Of a stretch of DNA of 64,000 nucleotides, positions 25,701 to 36,724 are shown piece after piece (the stretch's first letter is position 1; the number at the start of each line of letters is the position of its first letter). The position numbers were made by a program, and so were the translations under genes. The notes beneath the pieces are model-generated. The model was not told the origin of the DNA and did no database searches. It worked only from the letters and a program-made list of their open reading frames with translations. Location of the stretch: assembly GCA_050084515.1 (NCBI GenBank), contig CM114271.1:13826001-13890000 (forward strand). The letters are read 5' to 3'. Source of the DNA: Blasia pusilla (taxonomy: Eukaryota > Marchantiophyta > Marchantiopsida > Blasiales).

Positions 25701-28700
25701 AGACTAGAACTCGCGATCATCATCATGGCAATGGGCCGTCAAACTATGGTCAACTCTCCACGAATGGGCTTTCTATCATCCGGTAGCATTGCGTCGACGA
25801 CGTATGTCAGATCGAGTGTAATGCGAAACCCCAAGAGTCGTGATACTGCGTGGCGATCCCCACTTCTTACGGTAGCTGGCACGCACTTCGGAGAGGCTGG
25901 CCATATAGGATGCTAATAACTGCAATCCAACTTCTAAGCTCGTGACAGGAAGCATGGGTGTCATGATGACACGATATCGGCAGCAATTTTTCGAGCATTT
26001 TTCGGTATGCATCCAAACATCCCTAGATATTCAAGCCCTTACATAAGAGTATACATTCAGATCTTCCGGAGCAGCCACTCTTTTTCACTCGAGGTGGATT
26101 TCAGACTGCGTGGAGAAAACACTTTCGGCGGTGGAAGCTCGGGGTACATCTGCAAGATCGCGGTGTTTAGAAGTGCCGTCGTCTTCGTCCAAACGGAGTT
26201 CCCGCGCTTGATCTCCAAACAGATTCCTCGCGTCGCGGCTGTTCAACCTACTGGAGCCCGAATGGCTGGGAGCTTCTGCATTCACGGCTGCGGATTCCTG
26301 CATCTTTGTCGGTGCTGCTGCTGCTGATCCAAATTATATGACCGGGAGAAACTTACAGGTGAGTTCAAGTGTCAACTTCAGCTCATAGTACGAGGAAATC
26401 GATCAAAATAGTTGGTCTTCAGCACGTGAGCATCGTAATGTAAATGGTGAGGATCATTATCTCCCAATCCTAGTGCCTACAGAAAGTTATCGAAGGCAAA
26501 ATCCAATTCACAACATCACCTTCTAGATCAACAATTTAGATCGGGAACGAACAATCAGTCTGAGTTCTCTGGATATGCAAAACACCAAGGTATGGCCGTA
26601 ACTGTGATGGACTTTCCGATTTGGCAATAGACTGTCCCTGTTCGAGAGATACGATGGCATTTTCCTTTCCATAGGCCGGGAGAGAGAGTGAATCTAGTCT
26701 TAAATTTGGGGACGTAGTGAGGGAAAATTTCTAGTGAAAGGAGGGAGTCTTTGTGCACATAGTGAGGGGGATTTTCTAGTATGCAGGGACCTTCTAATGA
26801 ATAACTAACTCGTCACAAGTAGCACTCGGTGAAGACTATCGGGCTCAATCCCGAACGAAGAAATAGCTACGGATGTATACATGTGGAAGAACTAGCTACA
26901 GATGTGTACGGCTCGGTATCACCCAAGCTCTAGAGGCTTGAGTTGGAACGGCCCAGGACCTAGCTGCACTCGCAGACTAGCTCGATCGTGATATCTTTCC
27001 TCAGTATCTTGAGACTGTGGATTGCTTAGTACAAAACTTTGCGTTGAGGTGAACTAGACTGGACGAGACACAAAGAGTGAACTTTCCTGAATCTAGAAAA
27101 GTCATTGGGCTCACGAACGTTCATCATCACTGTTTATTGTTTTAATTAACATGCAAGTTGCTGAAGGACGAAACTTGTGTCTGAGTTGAGAGAAAGAACC
27201 AATGAACGAATTTGCCGTGAACTTCACCTTGTTGAATACTTCGCATATGAAGGCACAAAGGAAGAAGCAGACAGATGGCGATGACTATTAGAGACAGACC
27301 CAGGAGAATCGTCCTCCCCATTCCAACCCTCCACTCTCCCCGGGTGCCTTCTCCAGAGCTCTCCTGTACCACTTCTCCTCAATTCCCGCATCCAGTCCGC
27401 CACCATCTAGGAACAGCCATCCGAAACCCGCCGAAGTGAGTTTCGAGCTCGTCTCTACCGATCGTTTGGAGAAGCAGCCGAATGTACGAGAATGAGAGCG
27501 TCAACTACGTACGCTTTCCTCCGTCCCCTTAAATGTCAACTCTTGAGCGAACTTGTGCTCAGCTCAGCTCTTGTAGCTAGCTGGTCTAGCAACACGGTTG
27601 CGCCGAAACCAAAAGTACGAGCATGGCGACTCCGGCGTTTCTTTCAGATGTCAACTCACAAGCCATCGCCGCTCGCAAGCTAGCAGCTAGCTGGTAGCTT
27701 TTCGCGAGAGAGATGTAGGGACGTGCGGCATTCAATAACTCACCAGTAGAGCAACCGACCGAAGTCCTGACTCCTGAGAAATCCAGACAGGCCCGCCCCC
27801 CTCCCCCGGCGGATGGATTACGAATTGACGTGTGCGGTGTCGGAGTGCGCACATCAAGTCGCGAACCAACTCCGTTGTAATTCCAAAAAGGCTCAGCGGT
27901 TCAGCAGTCGTAAAGCCCCTTGGCTCCTCCGTACCGACCTGCGCGGAGTTTCCAGGACGCTCACTCGATTGCGAGGGAGGTTATCATGTACTACACGTTC
28001 TTCATCATACGGCGCTTAATTATTACTTTTTTTCTCAAGTGCCGTGTCGTTCAATAAAAAAACGCTGCCCCTGCACACTGTCCCGCGACTGATCGCGATC
28101 GGTTTCGAGCCCCCTTCGATCATGGACTTTCGACAGTACGTTTGACCATGATCTCTCTAACCACCATCTCTGATCGGTCTCCGAGACGCAGGTAGTCGTA
28201 GCGTATGTTTCCACCGTTGCTCGCATATCAGAATGCGTATTACTGCAGATTGCTCGAAGTAGTTGTCTCAGACTCGCGGGAATCATCATGCTCCCCCGTT
28301 CTCTCGGATGCATTGGAGACACAATACCATGTCTAAACATAATGCGTGAGTTTTTCCAAGGCTAACTGGCTGCATATTTGTGGGATCACTCTGGTGGCCT
28401 TGTCTTTCTGTTTGTCAGCCAGGAACTGGCTTCGCCGTAGTCACCACGGCATGAGTCGACAAATTCGCTGTGTGCGCATGCATCAGTCGCATGATTCAGA
28501 ACTTGAACTTGAAGGTATTCCAAGGGTGCGCAGTTTAAGATGCGGAAACCCTGAAATTTCTTTGTGTCGAGGTCGACTGTTTCGAATCACTGGTCGGCGT
28601 GAGTCTGGGAACTCCCGCATTAAAACAACCAACCGAAACTACAACATTACACCTTTGGACGAATTCTAGGAGAATCGAAATGGAATGGAATTTCATGGAT

Positions 28701-29100
28701 CCCTGTGAATTTTGCAGTCAATCAGGAGGGCTACGAAGACTATCTCATGCTGAAACCCATGACACAACATTGTAATCGTAGTTGTACTTCATTCACTCCA
28801 CTTTTTTCTTGAAGGGAAAGCAATCTTGAATCGTGTTCTGGGATGCGATTGACGCGTATACTCGTTAACCTTTGTATGGCGAGCGCTCGAGAAATCAAAA
28901 CAGAGAAATCAAAACAGACTCCTTGGACTTCAATGCATCCATAAATGTGTATCTCCCGCCCCTCGTCGACCAACAATCACATGCAGACAAGGAGCTCCCT
29001 GGACTTTGTGGAGTCGGGGAACATACGCCGATGTGGGAACGGAGAGTTAGTGGGAGGATGTGGAGAGGATTAATTTATTGACGGGGCTACCATTCCATGT
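22760..29100. other. 6.3 kb without a recognised gene
   Basis: This is the longest stretch without recognisable transposon sequence. Several open frames of 60-157 codons overlap on both strands (for example 23111-23524, 23210-23584, 24910-25251, 25067-25540, 26007-26327 and 28346-28669). None shows a domain, and the opposed frames contradict one another. Base composition from 24.5 to 29 kb is less AT-rich than the flanks. It may be old single-copy or regulatory DNA. Confidence 0.35.
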
Positions 29101-29183
29101 TTCTAGGACGAGAGATTAATATATAGGGGTTGGGATTTCCACCACGGGTAGAGGCCATCATCCATTAGTATTTCTTTTTGTAA

Positions 29184-29581
29184 TGGAAGTATTCGGTCAT
29201 TTATCTATGTCTTTTGATACTTTCATGAAAACATGTGTTCATCTTTCTCTCGAGAATCATCATCTTGTCCCTTCTCGTAGTCCTTCTTTCTTGATAGTTA
29301 TTATTTATTTTCGGCAATGCATCTCAGTGGCCTTACAACGTGCAGAAGCCTTGGCATTGATATGTCGTGCCGAGGTGGTGGGGGTCGCTCGCCTCGTCGT
29401 CCATTCACGTCTGACCAACCACTCGTATTCTTGTCAGATTTGTTTCAGGCTATCAATCGTGTAGCTCGTTGGTTTGTTGCCATTTTCTTTTTGCATTCTT
29501 TTATGCATTTTTTGACTCCTCTTTTGAGATGTTATTACCTTTCTTTGTCCTCTTTTGAGGTTTATTTTATAATAAAGTGGA
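29184..29581 (+). mobile_element. 5'-truncated non-LTR-type element, copy C
   Basis: It matches copy A from the VEVFGHL codons (12568) to the shared 3' tail ending TTTTATAATAAAGTGGAT. The frame 29183-29464 preserves YFRQCISVALQRAEALAL. The 5' break differs from copies A and B while the 3' end coincides, which supports retroposition with 5' truncation. Confidence 0.75.
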
Positions 29582-30479
29582 TATATTAACATACTAGTAT
29601 TTGGTTAGTGTCGTAATATATGATATATATTCTTTTTTGGTCTTTTTTTTATTAGTATTTTGATAATTTTTAAGAATTATGGTATTGTCAATAGCTAAAT
29701 CTATGATTTTGATGCTAATGGAATCCGTGGGGCAAGTCATGATTGTGGGTCTAAAAAAGAAAAATCTTTGTAAGACCCACCAAAGTGAGAACCTAGACTA
29801 GCGAATCACGAGATTGTGAAGGGTGATGGACCTGACTACATGACTAATATTAGACCTCATGTGCATCCACCTTGAGACTAGCTTTAGGCAAAAAGGTATG
29901 TAGATGCTCATGGAGACAAAGGCAAGGCAAGCCAAATAAGGTTTGAGACATCAGAGCCAAACACCAAATCAAGGGCGAAAAGCAAGAAACTCGCGAGTTG
30001 TCAAGATGGGCAAGACACTACAAGACTAGCCACGAGACCATCGACAAAATAACCATGAGACACCAAACAAGGAGTCCAAAGAAGCACTAGCCATAAGGCA
30101 CACAAAACCTTGGTCTAAGCTCTAAGATATGATTAGGGAACTGAGAGTTACATTACTTGTAGGAAGCCTATGCCAAGCCATCTTGATGGATAAAAGGTCA
30201 AACGCCCATCCGTGAGTCGCGAACCACGCTTGGGTTAAGGAATAAAATCAAGCCTAGGGCTTGAGGGAATAGTTAGAAAGGTGGGTTCCCATAGAGAACC
30301 CCGAGTGGCTCACCTATACTGAACTATGTTTCTTAATCCCTCAATGTACATCCCCTAACTCAAACTAAAACATGAGCAAACACCTATAATGATTAGTTCT
30401 TTGATCAAGGACTTGAGAAGTATTTTGCTCTTATAGTTGGTAAAAAATCATCCATTCTTGGTAATGGATTTTTTTTTTA
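29582..30479. other. Unrecognised DNA between repeat remnants
   Basis: No domain, LTR or RNA gene was recognised. The right edge leads into the reverse-transcriptase remnant of a minus-strand gypsy element. Confidence 0.4.
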
Positions 30480-31200
30480 ATGTTTGTTGATTCAGTGCTC
30501 GATAGTCGATACACAATCGCATGCTTTCATCTTTCTTTTTCACCAAAAGAATGGGGCTCCATGTGGATCATATGGCGACACCCTTGGTTGGATGAAGCCT
30601 TCCTGCAACATCTCCTCCACTTGGGCTTTGCATTCTTCTAATTCCCTCAGAGCTAAGCGGTAAGAAGCATTATATGGTGGTGTGCTTCTTGGAAGGACCT
30701 CAATCCTGTGGTCTACCCTCCGTTTAGGTGGTAACCCTAATGGTAAATTATTTGGGAATACATCTTTATATTCCTCCAATACTTATTTCAATTCGTCTGG
30801 TACCTCTAAATATTTTTTCAAATCACCAACATCTCTTATTAAACCCAAGAAACATACATCTTAATGTTTGATGGCAGTTTTTCCAAATATATACAGGGAT
30901 AGGGTTATAGGACGTGATCTAACTCTATCTCCATAAAGCTTCCACTCTCGAGTCTTTATAATCTTTTTTCTCCAATCTATCTGTGGATTGTACTATTCCA
31001 TCCACGGCATCCCCAAGATAACATCATAATGTGCTAATCTAATGACTTTGATCTTTAACTTTTCTTGATACTTTCCTATTCTCAACTCTACCCTTCGAGG
31101 AAGCTTTTCAATCTTTTCTATTTGCTCGTTTCACAATTCTACCTCTTCTTTTTTATCCCTCTCTAAAGCTAAGCCCAAGTTCATAGTTATAGCTCTTGAC
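30480..31200 (-). pseudogene. Ty3/gypsy protease tail and start of reverse transcriptase
   Basis: Reading from 31200 downwards: a protease C-terminal part (LAHYDVILGMPWME, then a stop), a linker, then the RT start ([45 protein letters not shown]). This is the usual gypsy order of LGMPWL, FPDLP, DHxI and GxIxPSxSP. The frame is lost beyond about 30480, so the catalytic YxDD box and all downstream domains are missing. It belongs with the gag at 32390-33026 and the LTR at 33635-33828. Confidence 0.85.
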
Positions 31201-31389
31201 CATGGGTGTGGTTCATAGTAGGCTGAGAAATATGCCATATCTTCGCCCTTTTAATCATCTTGAAGAAGGACATATGTAGGAAGATGATGAAGAAGGCGGA
31301 CCTCAAGGAAACGCCAACCATCACTATTCTCACCTCGCGGATATATTGGTTCTAGCAAAAGGAGAAAAAGCGAGGGTCGACACAAACAT

Positions 31390-31725
31390 GTGGAGGTAAA
31401 TGGTTTGAAAAGAGGAGAAACGGATTTCATTGTTATAGATAGGGAAGTAAATGCATCCCAAGTTAGAGTGTTGATTGATATTGGTGCAACAGAAAACTTC
31501 CTTTCAAGAGCTATAACTATGAACTTGGGCTTATCTTTAGAGAGGGATAAAAAAGAAGAGGTAGAATCGTGAAACGAGCAAATAGAAAAGATTGAAAAGC
31601 TTCCTCAAAGGGTAGAGTTGAGGATAGGAAAGTATCAAGAAAAGTTAAAGATCAAAGTCATTAGATTAGCACATTATGATGTTATCTTGGGGATGCCTTG
31701 GATGGAATAGTCCAAAACATAGATA
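31390..31725 (+). pseudogene. Inverted duplicate of the gypsy protease
   Basis: This plus-strand segment encodes an aspartic protease start (VNGLKRGETDFIVIDREV, then VLIDIGATENFLS with Ile in place of the Ser/Thr of the D-S/T-G motif) and continues to LAHYDVILGMPWME. From 31506 to 31711 it is about 97% identical to the reverse complement of 30997-31200. Both arms share the same in-frame TGA and TAG stops. Gag and RT of the element are on the minus strand, so this piece is inverted with respect to its own element. Confidence 0.85.
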
Positions 31726-31881
31726 GATTGGTATCCATGGCTATATGACCATATCTACCACACCCAAAACATTGGCGTGTATCTTTTCGAATTCTCTCCC
31801 TCTTCTAAGAACCCGACCTTGTTGGTTCGAGGAGCAATCCCTTGTATGGTGAGATTTCGATCTCTCTCCATTGGCACCCTT
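31726..31881 (-). pseudogene. Gag zinc-knuckle remnant of the same element
   Basis: On the minus strand near 31770-31728 the codons read CFGCGRYGHIAMD, a CCHC knuckle whose last Cys has changed to Thr. It sits between gag (32390-33026) and protease, as expected, but is cut off from gag by a solo LTR. Confidence 0.6.
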
Positions 31882-32355
31882 TGTCGTGTGAATCCACATC
31901 ATCATACAACAGACATCGGTGATATACCATACTCACATACATACATAACATAGATGAGAGCATACACAAACACAAGTGTACCACAATTGAAATCCGTGAA
32001 AAACCTACTGTCATAAAACACGTATAGAATCACATACAATCGAGCCAAACCCACTCCACGACGGGAGAATCTAGGTTGAAGCTTGCGGGAACTATCATGG
32101 CCAAGAGCTCTACTCGCTACCAAGGCTAATTCCCAACGCAACAGGCTCAACTCAAAGAACTAATTGTTCTTTGAGTGCACTCCACGCTATATCCTCTAAC
32201 CTAAGAGCGGGCCCTATTGGAAAAGTCACCCTCAACTGAGTAACCCCCAACCCTATGTATGAAACCGCATCTCTACTTAGACACTACGGCCCTACATAAG
32301 GTATGGCCTCTACTAGCACACTATACTCTACGACATAATCCGTATGGTCATGATA
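31882..32355 (-). mobile_element. Solo terminal repeat (A2+B2 type) of the DNMT-carrying gypsy family, 4-bp TSD
   Basis: The 474-bp segment has exactly the length and content of 41310-41783, with ends TGTCGTGTGAATCC and, at the right, TCATGATA for TCATGACA. CCTT occurs on both sides (31878-31881 and 32356-32359), a 4-bp TSD. It has no internal region. It interrupts the gag of an older gypsy element. Confidence 0.9.
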
Positions 32356-32389
32356 CCTTCTATTAAACCTTTGTGGCGTATACCCATCC

Positions 32390-33026
32390 CATCTATGGAT
32401 CCATGGGTGTGGATCCATAGTCGTTCATTGAAGCAACCACCTCTCCTCCTCCTTTGTACACATTCGCCATGCGTTGGGCATATGCGATTGCTTCATTGAT
32501 ATCCTTCGGTTTATCTTGAATCACTTCTTGATGCACCTTCCTCGTCAAACCTCTCTTGAATAGATCGAGGGCTTCTACCCCACTCATGTCGCGGATCTGT
32601 ATGTATAAGTCACGAAACTCTTCGATATAGTCCTCCACAATACCTTTTAGCTTCAATCGCCATAGTTTCATTCTAGCAGTGAGGATTGGTTCTACAGCTT
32701 GGAAATTTTGCAAAAGCCCTTGCTTCATTCCGCTCCTTGTGATTTGTTGACTTGTTTCAATTAAGTATCTCTCCCATCCTTGATACCATGTCAATGCTCG
32801 ATTGGTGAACTAAGATCTTACAACCATCCCTACTATACGATCATCAATGTTGAAAAGGGACAAATGGATTTCCATACAATTGATCCAACCCTCTAATATC
32901 CCTAAGACTTGACTTTCTTTGTACAATTCTACCTTGCATGTCTTTGTCATTTTCAATAGTAATGACGCTTGGGTATTCATCTCCATCACTCTTTGTGTTG
33001 CTTGGGCATCCAATGCTCGTGCCCAT
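32390..33026 (-). pseudogene. Ty3/gypsy gag (retrotrans_gag type), broken
   Basis: Two adjoining minus-strand frames give a gag: the N-terminal part contains LGILEGWINCMEIHL and the main part contains YLIETSQQ, KLWRLKLKGIVEDYIEEFRD and FKRGLTRKVHQEV. The W-x-L-K and Y-x-x-x-F-x-x-L pattern is typical of plant gypsy gag. A frame break joins the parts. The element continues upstream with a primer site at 33621 and an LTR at 33635. Confidence 0.85.
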
Positions 33027-33620
33027 TAAATGCTCGTTTTTTATGCTCGTTCCCTTGATCTTTGACTATCACTTTAATATAAGGTCAAGATATACACCTG
33101 CCAATTTCGCATAATAAGGATTACAAAAGGCAATGTTGATGCAATGATTTCATCATAATACTCTTGGCCAAACTTCCTCTCCATAAACTCTCTATATGCT
33201 ATCTTAAGTCGACTAACCACATGAATTGTACATTAAAATTCATTCCCCCTATCTTGTTTAAAACAATATATAAATAGTGCAATCCCATACACTATATAAC
33301 AATAGGAAAGATCACTAGGAAGCGAGACTCCATCACTTGTGTCATGAAAACTTCACCAAAGTGATATACGAGGTATCTTGTGAACTAGTGTCTATCTACA
33401 TGTAAGAGTTTGATGGTGAACGGATTTAGAAATGGAAAATTAGCAGTCACTCTCACTTCCCCTTCATCCATTAGCTCCAAAACAATCCTTCTCCCTTGCT
33501 CTACTTGCAGCTCAATAGCTACTACCAGCCTCTAACAAACCTTTCTAACTCTTAAAATTGTATCGTTACTCGGTCATCCTTCCAAGAGGGATAATCCACT
33601 TCCATTGGGAAGAGTAAGCG

Positions 33621-33633
33621 TGCTCTGATACCA
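33621..33633 (-). other. Primer-binding site for initiator tRNA-Met
   Basis: The minus strand reads TGGTATCAGAGCA one base inside the LTR end. This is the standard plant retrotransposon primer-binding site. Confidence 0.85.
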
Positions 33634-33634
33634 T

Positions 33635-33828
33635 TGTAACTCTCGAGCTTAGAGAACCACTGTAGAGTTGCTCAAAGGTAGAATAACCCTCAAGGTCTCT
33701 CCTCTTCTTTTATATACTTTGTCGTGCGCTTACACATTGCTGTCAACGAACACACATACAAACACGCACGATCCCATGCTAACTCATGGCATCCAAACAA
33801 CGAGACAAGAAGTACTAAAATATCTCCA
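33635..33828 (-). mobile_element. Short LTR (194 bp) of the gag/protease/RT gypsy remnant
   Basis: On the minus strand it starts TGGAGATATTTTAG and ends GAGAGTTACA, directly before the primer-binding site. A TATATAAAAG box lies inside. The first 70 bp recur at about 1070-1150 after a polypurine tract. The upstream boundary is inferred from the TG start and the polypurine junction of the other copy. Confidence 0.65.
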
Positions 33829-34899
33829 ATTAAAGTAAGATCCAATCTCTCTCTACACCATCTCACACCATAGCTCTCGAAGGTGTGCACTCTCTCTCAT
33901 GTCAAACCAAACCCACTCTCCTAATAAGAGGCGTGGGTTACACTCACAAGGCAAGGGACCATAGCTTCGCCACCTTATGCCAAGAGGTTCAACAAAGAGA
34001 GAATGAGCTCTCAAGCTCTCTCTCCTTGAGGTATACCCGTCCCCTTTCCCAAGCTCTCTCCATGGTAACCTATTCTCCCAAGTCACCTCCTTGGATCTTG
34101 ACCTGATGTAGGAGGTCAAGGGTCATTTACCAAAAATACAAAGTCGATCATATACTCAAAATGGTACTTCCCTAAAATAGCAAGTTCCTCAATATGGCTC
34201 CAAATGAGCTGAAACGAAGGGAAACCTTCTCTCTTAGGTTTTCTGGGGCCTCAGCACGTCATCCTTGACCTATTGAGCCTATCTTCCACTACTCACGAAG
34301 GCGCTCTACTAGATCTCACTAATCTATCCTAAAAGACGTGACAGCTTAGAGATAGGTCCAATGAAGATAAATTAGCTCTACATATCCTTATGCCATGTGT
34401 CTTACTCTCATAGCATGAGAGGATCTTTTTTGGACTCTAATGTCTCTATCTCATCTTCCCCAAGCTCATCCTTATCTTACTTTTCACCAACCTATGGCCT
34501 CGCTGTTATTTTTATCTTTTTCTTTTATCTTTTATCTTTTTGGTTGCTTCTTTCCTATTTATGCGCTACATGTCAGAGACTCTAACTTAACTATGACTAA
34601 AAAAGGATGGTTACATCAAGACACTCACTGAGCCCTCAACTACGAGGTACTCCAAGCTAGCATGGAAGACATCTCAAGGACTTGAAATTTATGGTCTTCA
34701 CATGGGGGATGCCCCCATTTTTTTTACACTCACGTCCAACAAAGTCTCCACCACTAGATGGGTAGAAATCAACCATATAGAAAATATCTTGTATGCATTC
34801 AATACATCCTTCACTTGAGGTGATGTACCCATAGGTTGCCCAATTATTCAATACAAGGTTACACACATTCCTTCCCAACTTCATATTCTCAGGTCCACA
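33829..34899. other. Unrecognised DNA, partly LTR-like
   Basis: The stretch 33900-34110 is rich in GAGA/CTCT runs. Part of it (around 34030) resembles 17605-17660, so it is probably an old LTR fragment. No gene was recognised from 34130 to 34900. Confidence 0.35.
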
Positions 34900-36719
34900 A
34901 ATATTAGGCAACATCATTGATTATGTTATCATTTATGAGCTATAAGGCAAAGAATGTTTGCACTATCAAATGATTTTCTGGATTGATCCTACACATATAG
35001 ATCATGTTACATGTAAGATTTATGCATATATACCATCTCAAGATATCAAGATAAACCATCAATCCGTGTTGGGTTTAACTTCTGACCAATGCCTACTAGT
35101 GTTGAGAGAGTATGTTACTAGCAAAAAACCACATCGTTGTAAGGAAGGTGTGTGTGTCGTTAGAAAGAAGCAGAATTAACATCCCTCTTGTCGTCTAGGA
35201 TTCCCTACCGATACTACTCCACAAATGGTACCTTACATACATCCAGAAACAATGCGATGGACATATTTTAGACCATCCCATCTCCACCGCAATATCAAAC
35301 CCTATCACCCACTTATTTTGTGAATATTCAACGGGGAGCTTACATGAATATTCAACGTGTAACCAAGATTGATTGGTCTTTCTACCTATATACTTAAATA
35401 TGCACTGAAGTCTGAGCCAACTGGTTCTCTAGATATAGATATAGATATAGAATCTGTTTGTTATCTTGGATTAGAAAGCTTGGATGAACTAAGGCTAAAG
35501 CTCGTATCAGGTGTAGTTCTCAACCGTTCAATCTTGCAACTGAAGCTTTGTTAACTTCCATGGAGATACCAATTAATCCTATTCAGATCCCAATCAATAA
35601 ATTACATAAACTCCAATCCCCCATATTGTCGAACTTCACTCTATAGAAATGCCTCCATTCCCTACATCCATCCAATAGTTCTCTAGTGCAACGCACCTTC
35701 CTTCCTTGATAATTTGTCATTTACAGAGTATTGGAAATTTTACCAAGTAATGAGACCATCCAAGTCTAAAATGTCTGCCTTTGTTGTTGGTATTAATAGT
35801 CTTGGAAATTCTATATCTTCAACTTCACGATTAGTTAGATTCACGAAATTCCATCCACTTCATCAATGGCAAGAATTCTTCAACAATCTTCTTTTACAGA
35901 AGATTCCATTTAGATCAGAGGAGCTGCTCATATCTTCTACTTTGTCACAGTGGACATATCTCCATGTGTGCATCCACTGTGGAATTATCAAAGACTTTGA
36001 ATTTATAAATATTCTTGTAAGCAATTCTGCAATAGAAAATATTTGGAGTACTCTACACACTTCTGAGATACTCTTTAAATGTTATTATATTCTATCACCT
36101 ATCATTTAAGCTGACTTTCTAAATCTTTTACAAGAAGAAGTCCCTTCTCTAGAAGAGAATTTTCATACCTCCCCATCTAACATTGCACCTCCTAACGTAG
36201 TTGCACTTAATGATGAATAACAAAAAATTATACAACTCCATCAAGGACAAGACCTTTGGCCTTATCCTGCTCCAATTTGGTCCTGGGTCTGGAAAAACCT
36301 TCATTATCAATTTTATGTGCAGTTATTGGCGTTTAAAAGGTTATAACCTTCTTTTAGTTGCTACAATAGGAATTGGACCAACAAGACTTCATATAGACAC
36401 AACCATAGTTCCCTCTGTGTTTTGTATTCCCATTCGTGGTGACATTCTCCATATGCATGCAACATCTTATGCGCATTTAAAGCTAAAGAATGCAAATATC
36501 ATTATCATAGACGAATGTTCCATGTTGATACCTACTATAGATTATAGCTATGCAACTTAATAAGAGTAGACCGAGTACTACCAATGATTTATTTCTAAAC
36601 ATAATTATTTATTCTTGTTGGGGATCTCACACAACTACTTCCCCTGTGCTCGCATAAACTTAACACGTTCTGCCAAGTTTTCCATCTTATGTCCTCACCT
36701 TTTATGAGTGGAGCATCCA
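34900..36719 (+). pseudogene. Helitron RepHel: Rep C-terminal part and first half of helicase
   Basis: From left to right, with stops and frame breaks: a Cys/His-rich segment (HRCKEGVC, HPSCRLGFP) like the Helitron zinc finger; YILKYALKSEP at about 35380, a Y-x3-Y pair as in the HUH Rep nuclease of Helitrons; then a PIF1-type helicase with Walker A GPGSGKTFI (36271), Walker B IIIIDECSML (36501) and a motif III ILVGDLTQLLPLC (36613). The frame is cut at 36719/36725 by a 14.5-kb nested insertion and resumes at 51207. Helitrons move by rolling-circle replication with this protein. This copy is inactive. Confidence 0.85.
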
Positions 36720-36724
36720 CATAT
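36720..36724 (+). repeat. TSD CATAT, left copy
   Basis: CATAT here is repeated at 51202-51206 and frames the whole nest. Confidence 0.9.

Noticed and set aside
36201-36560. Host PIF1 helicase gene
   Set aside because: The frame is broken, linked to Rep-like sequence and split by a nest of transposons. It fits a decayed Helitron.
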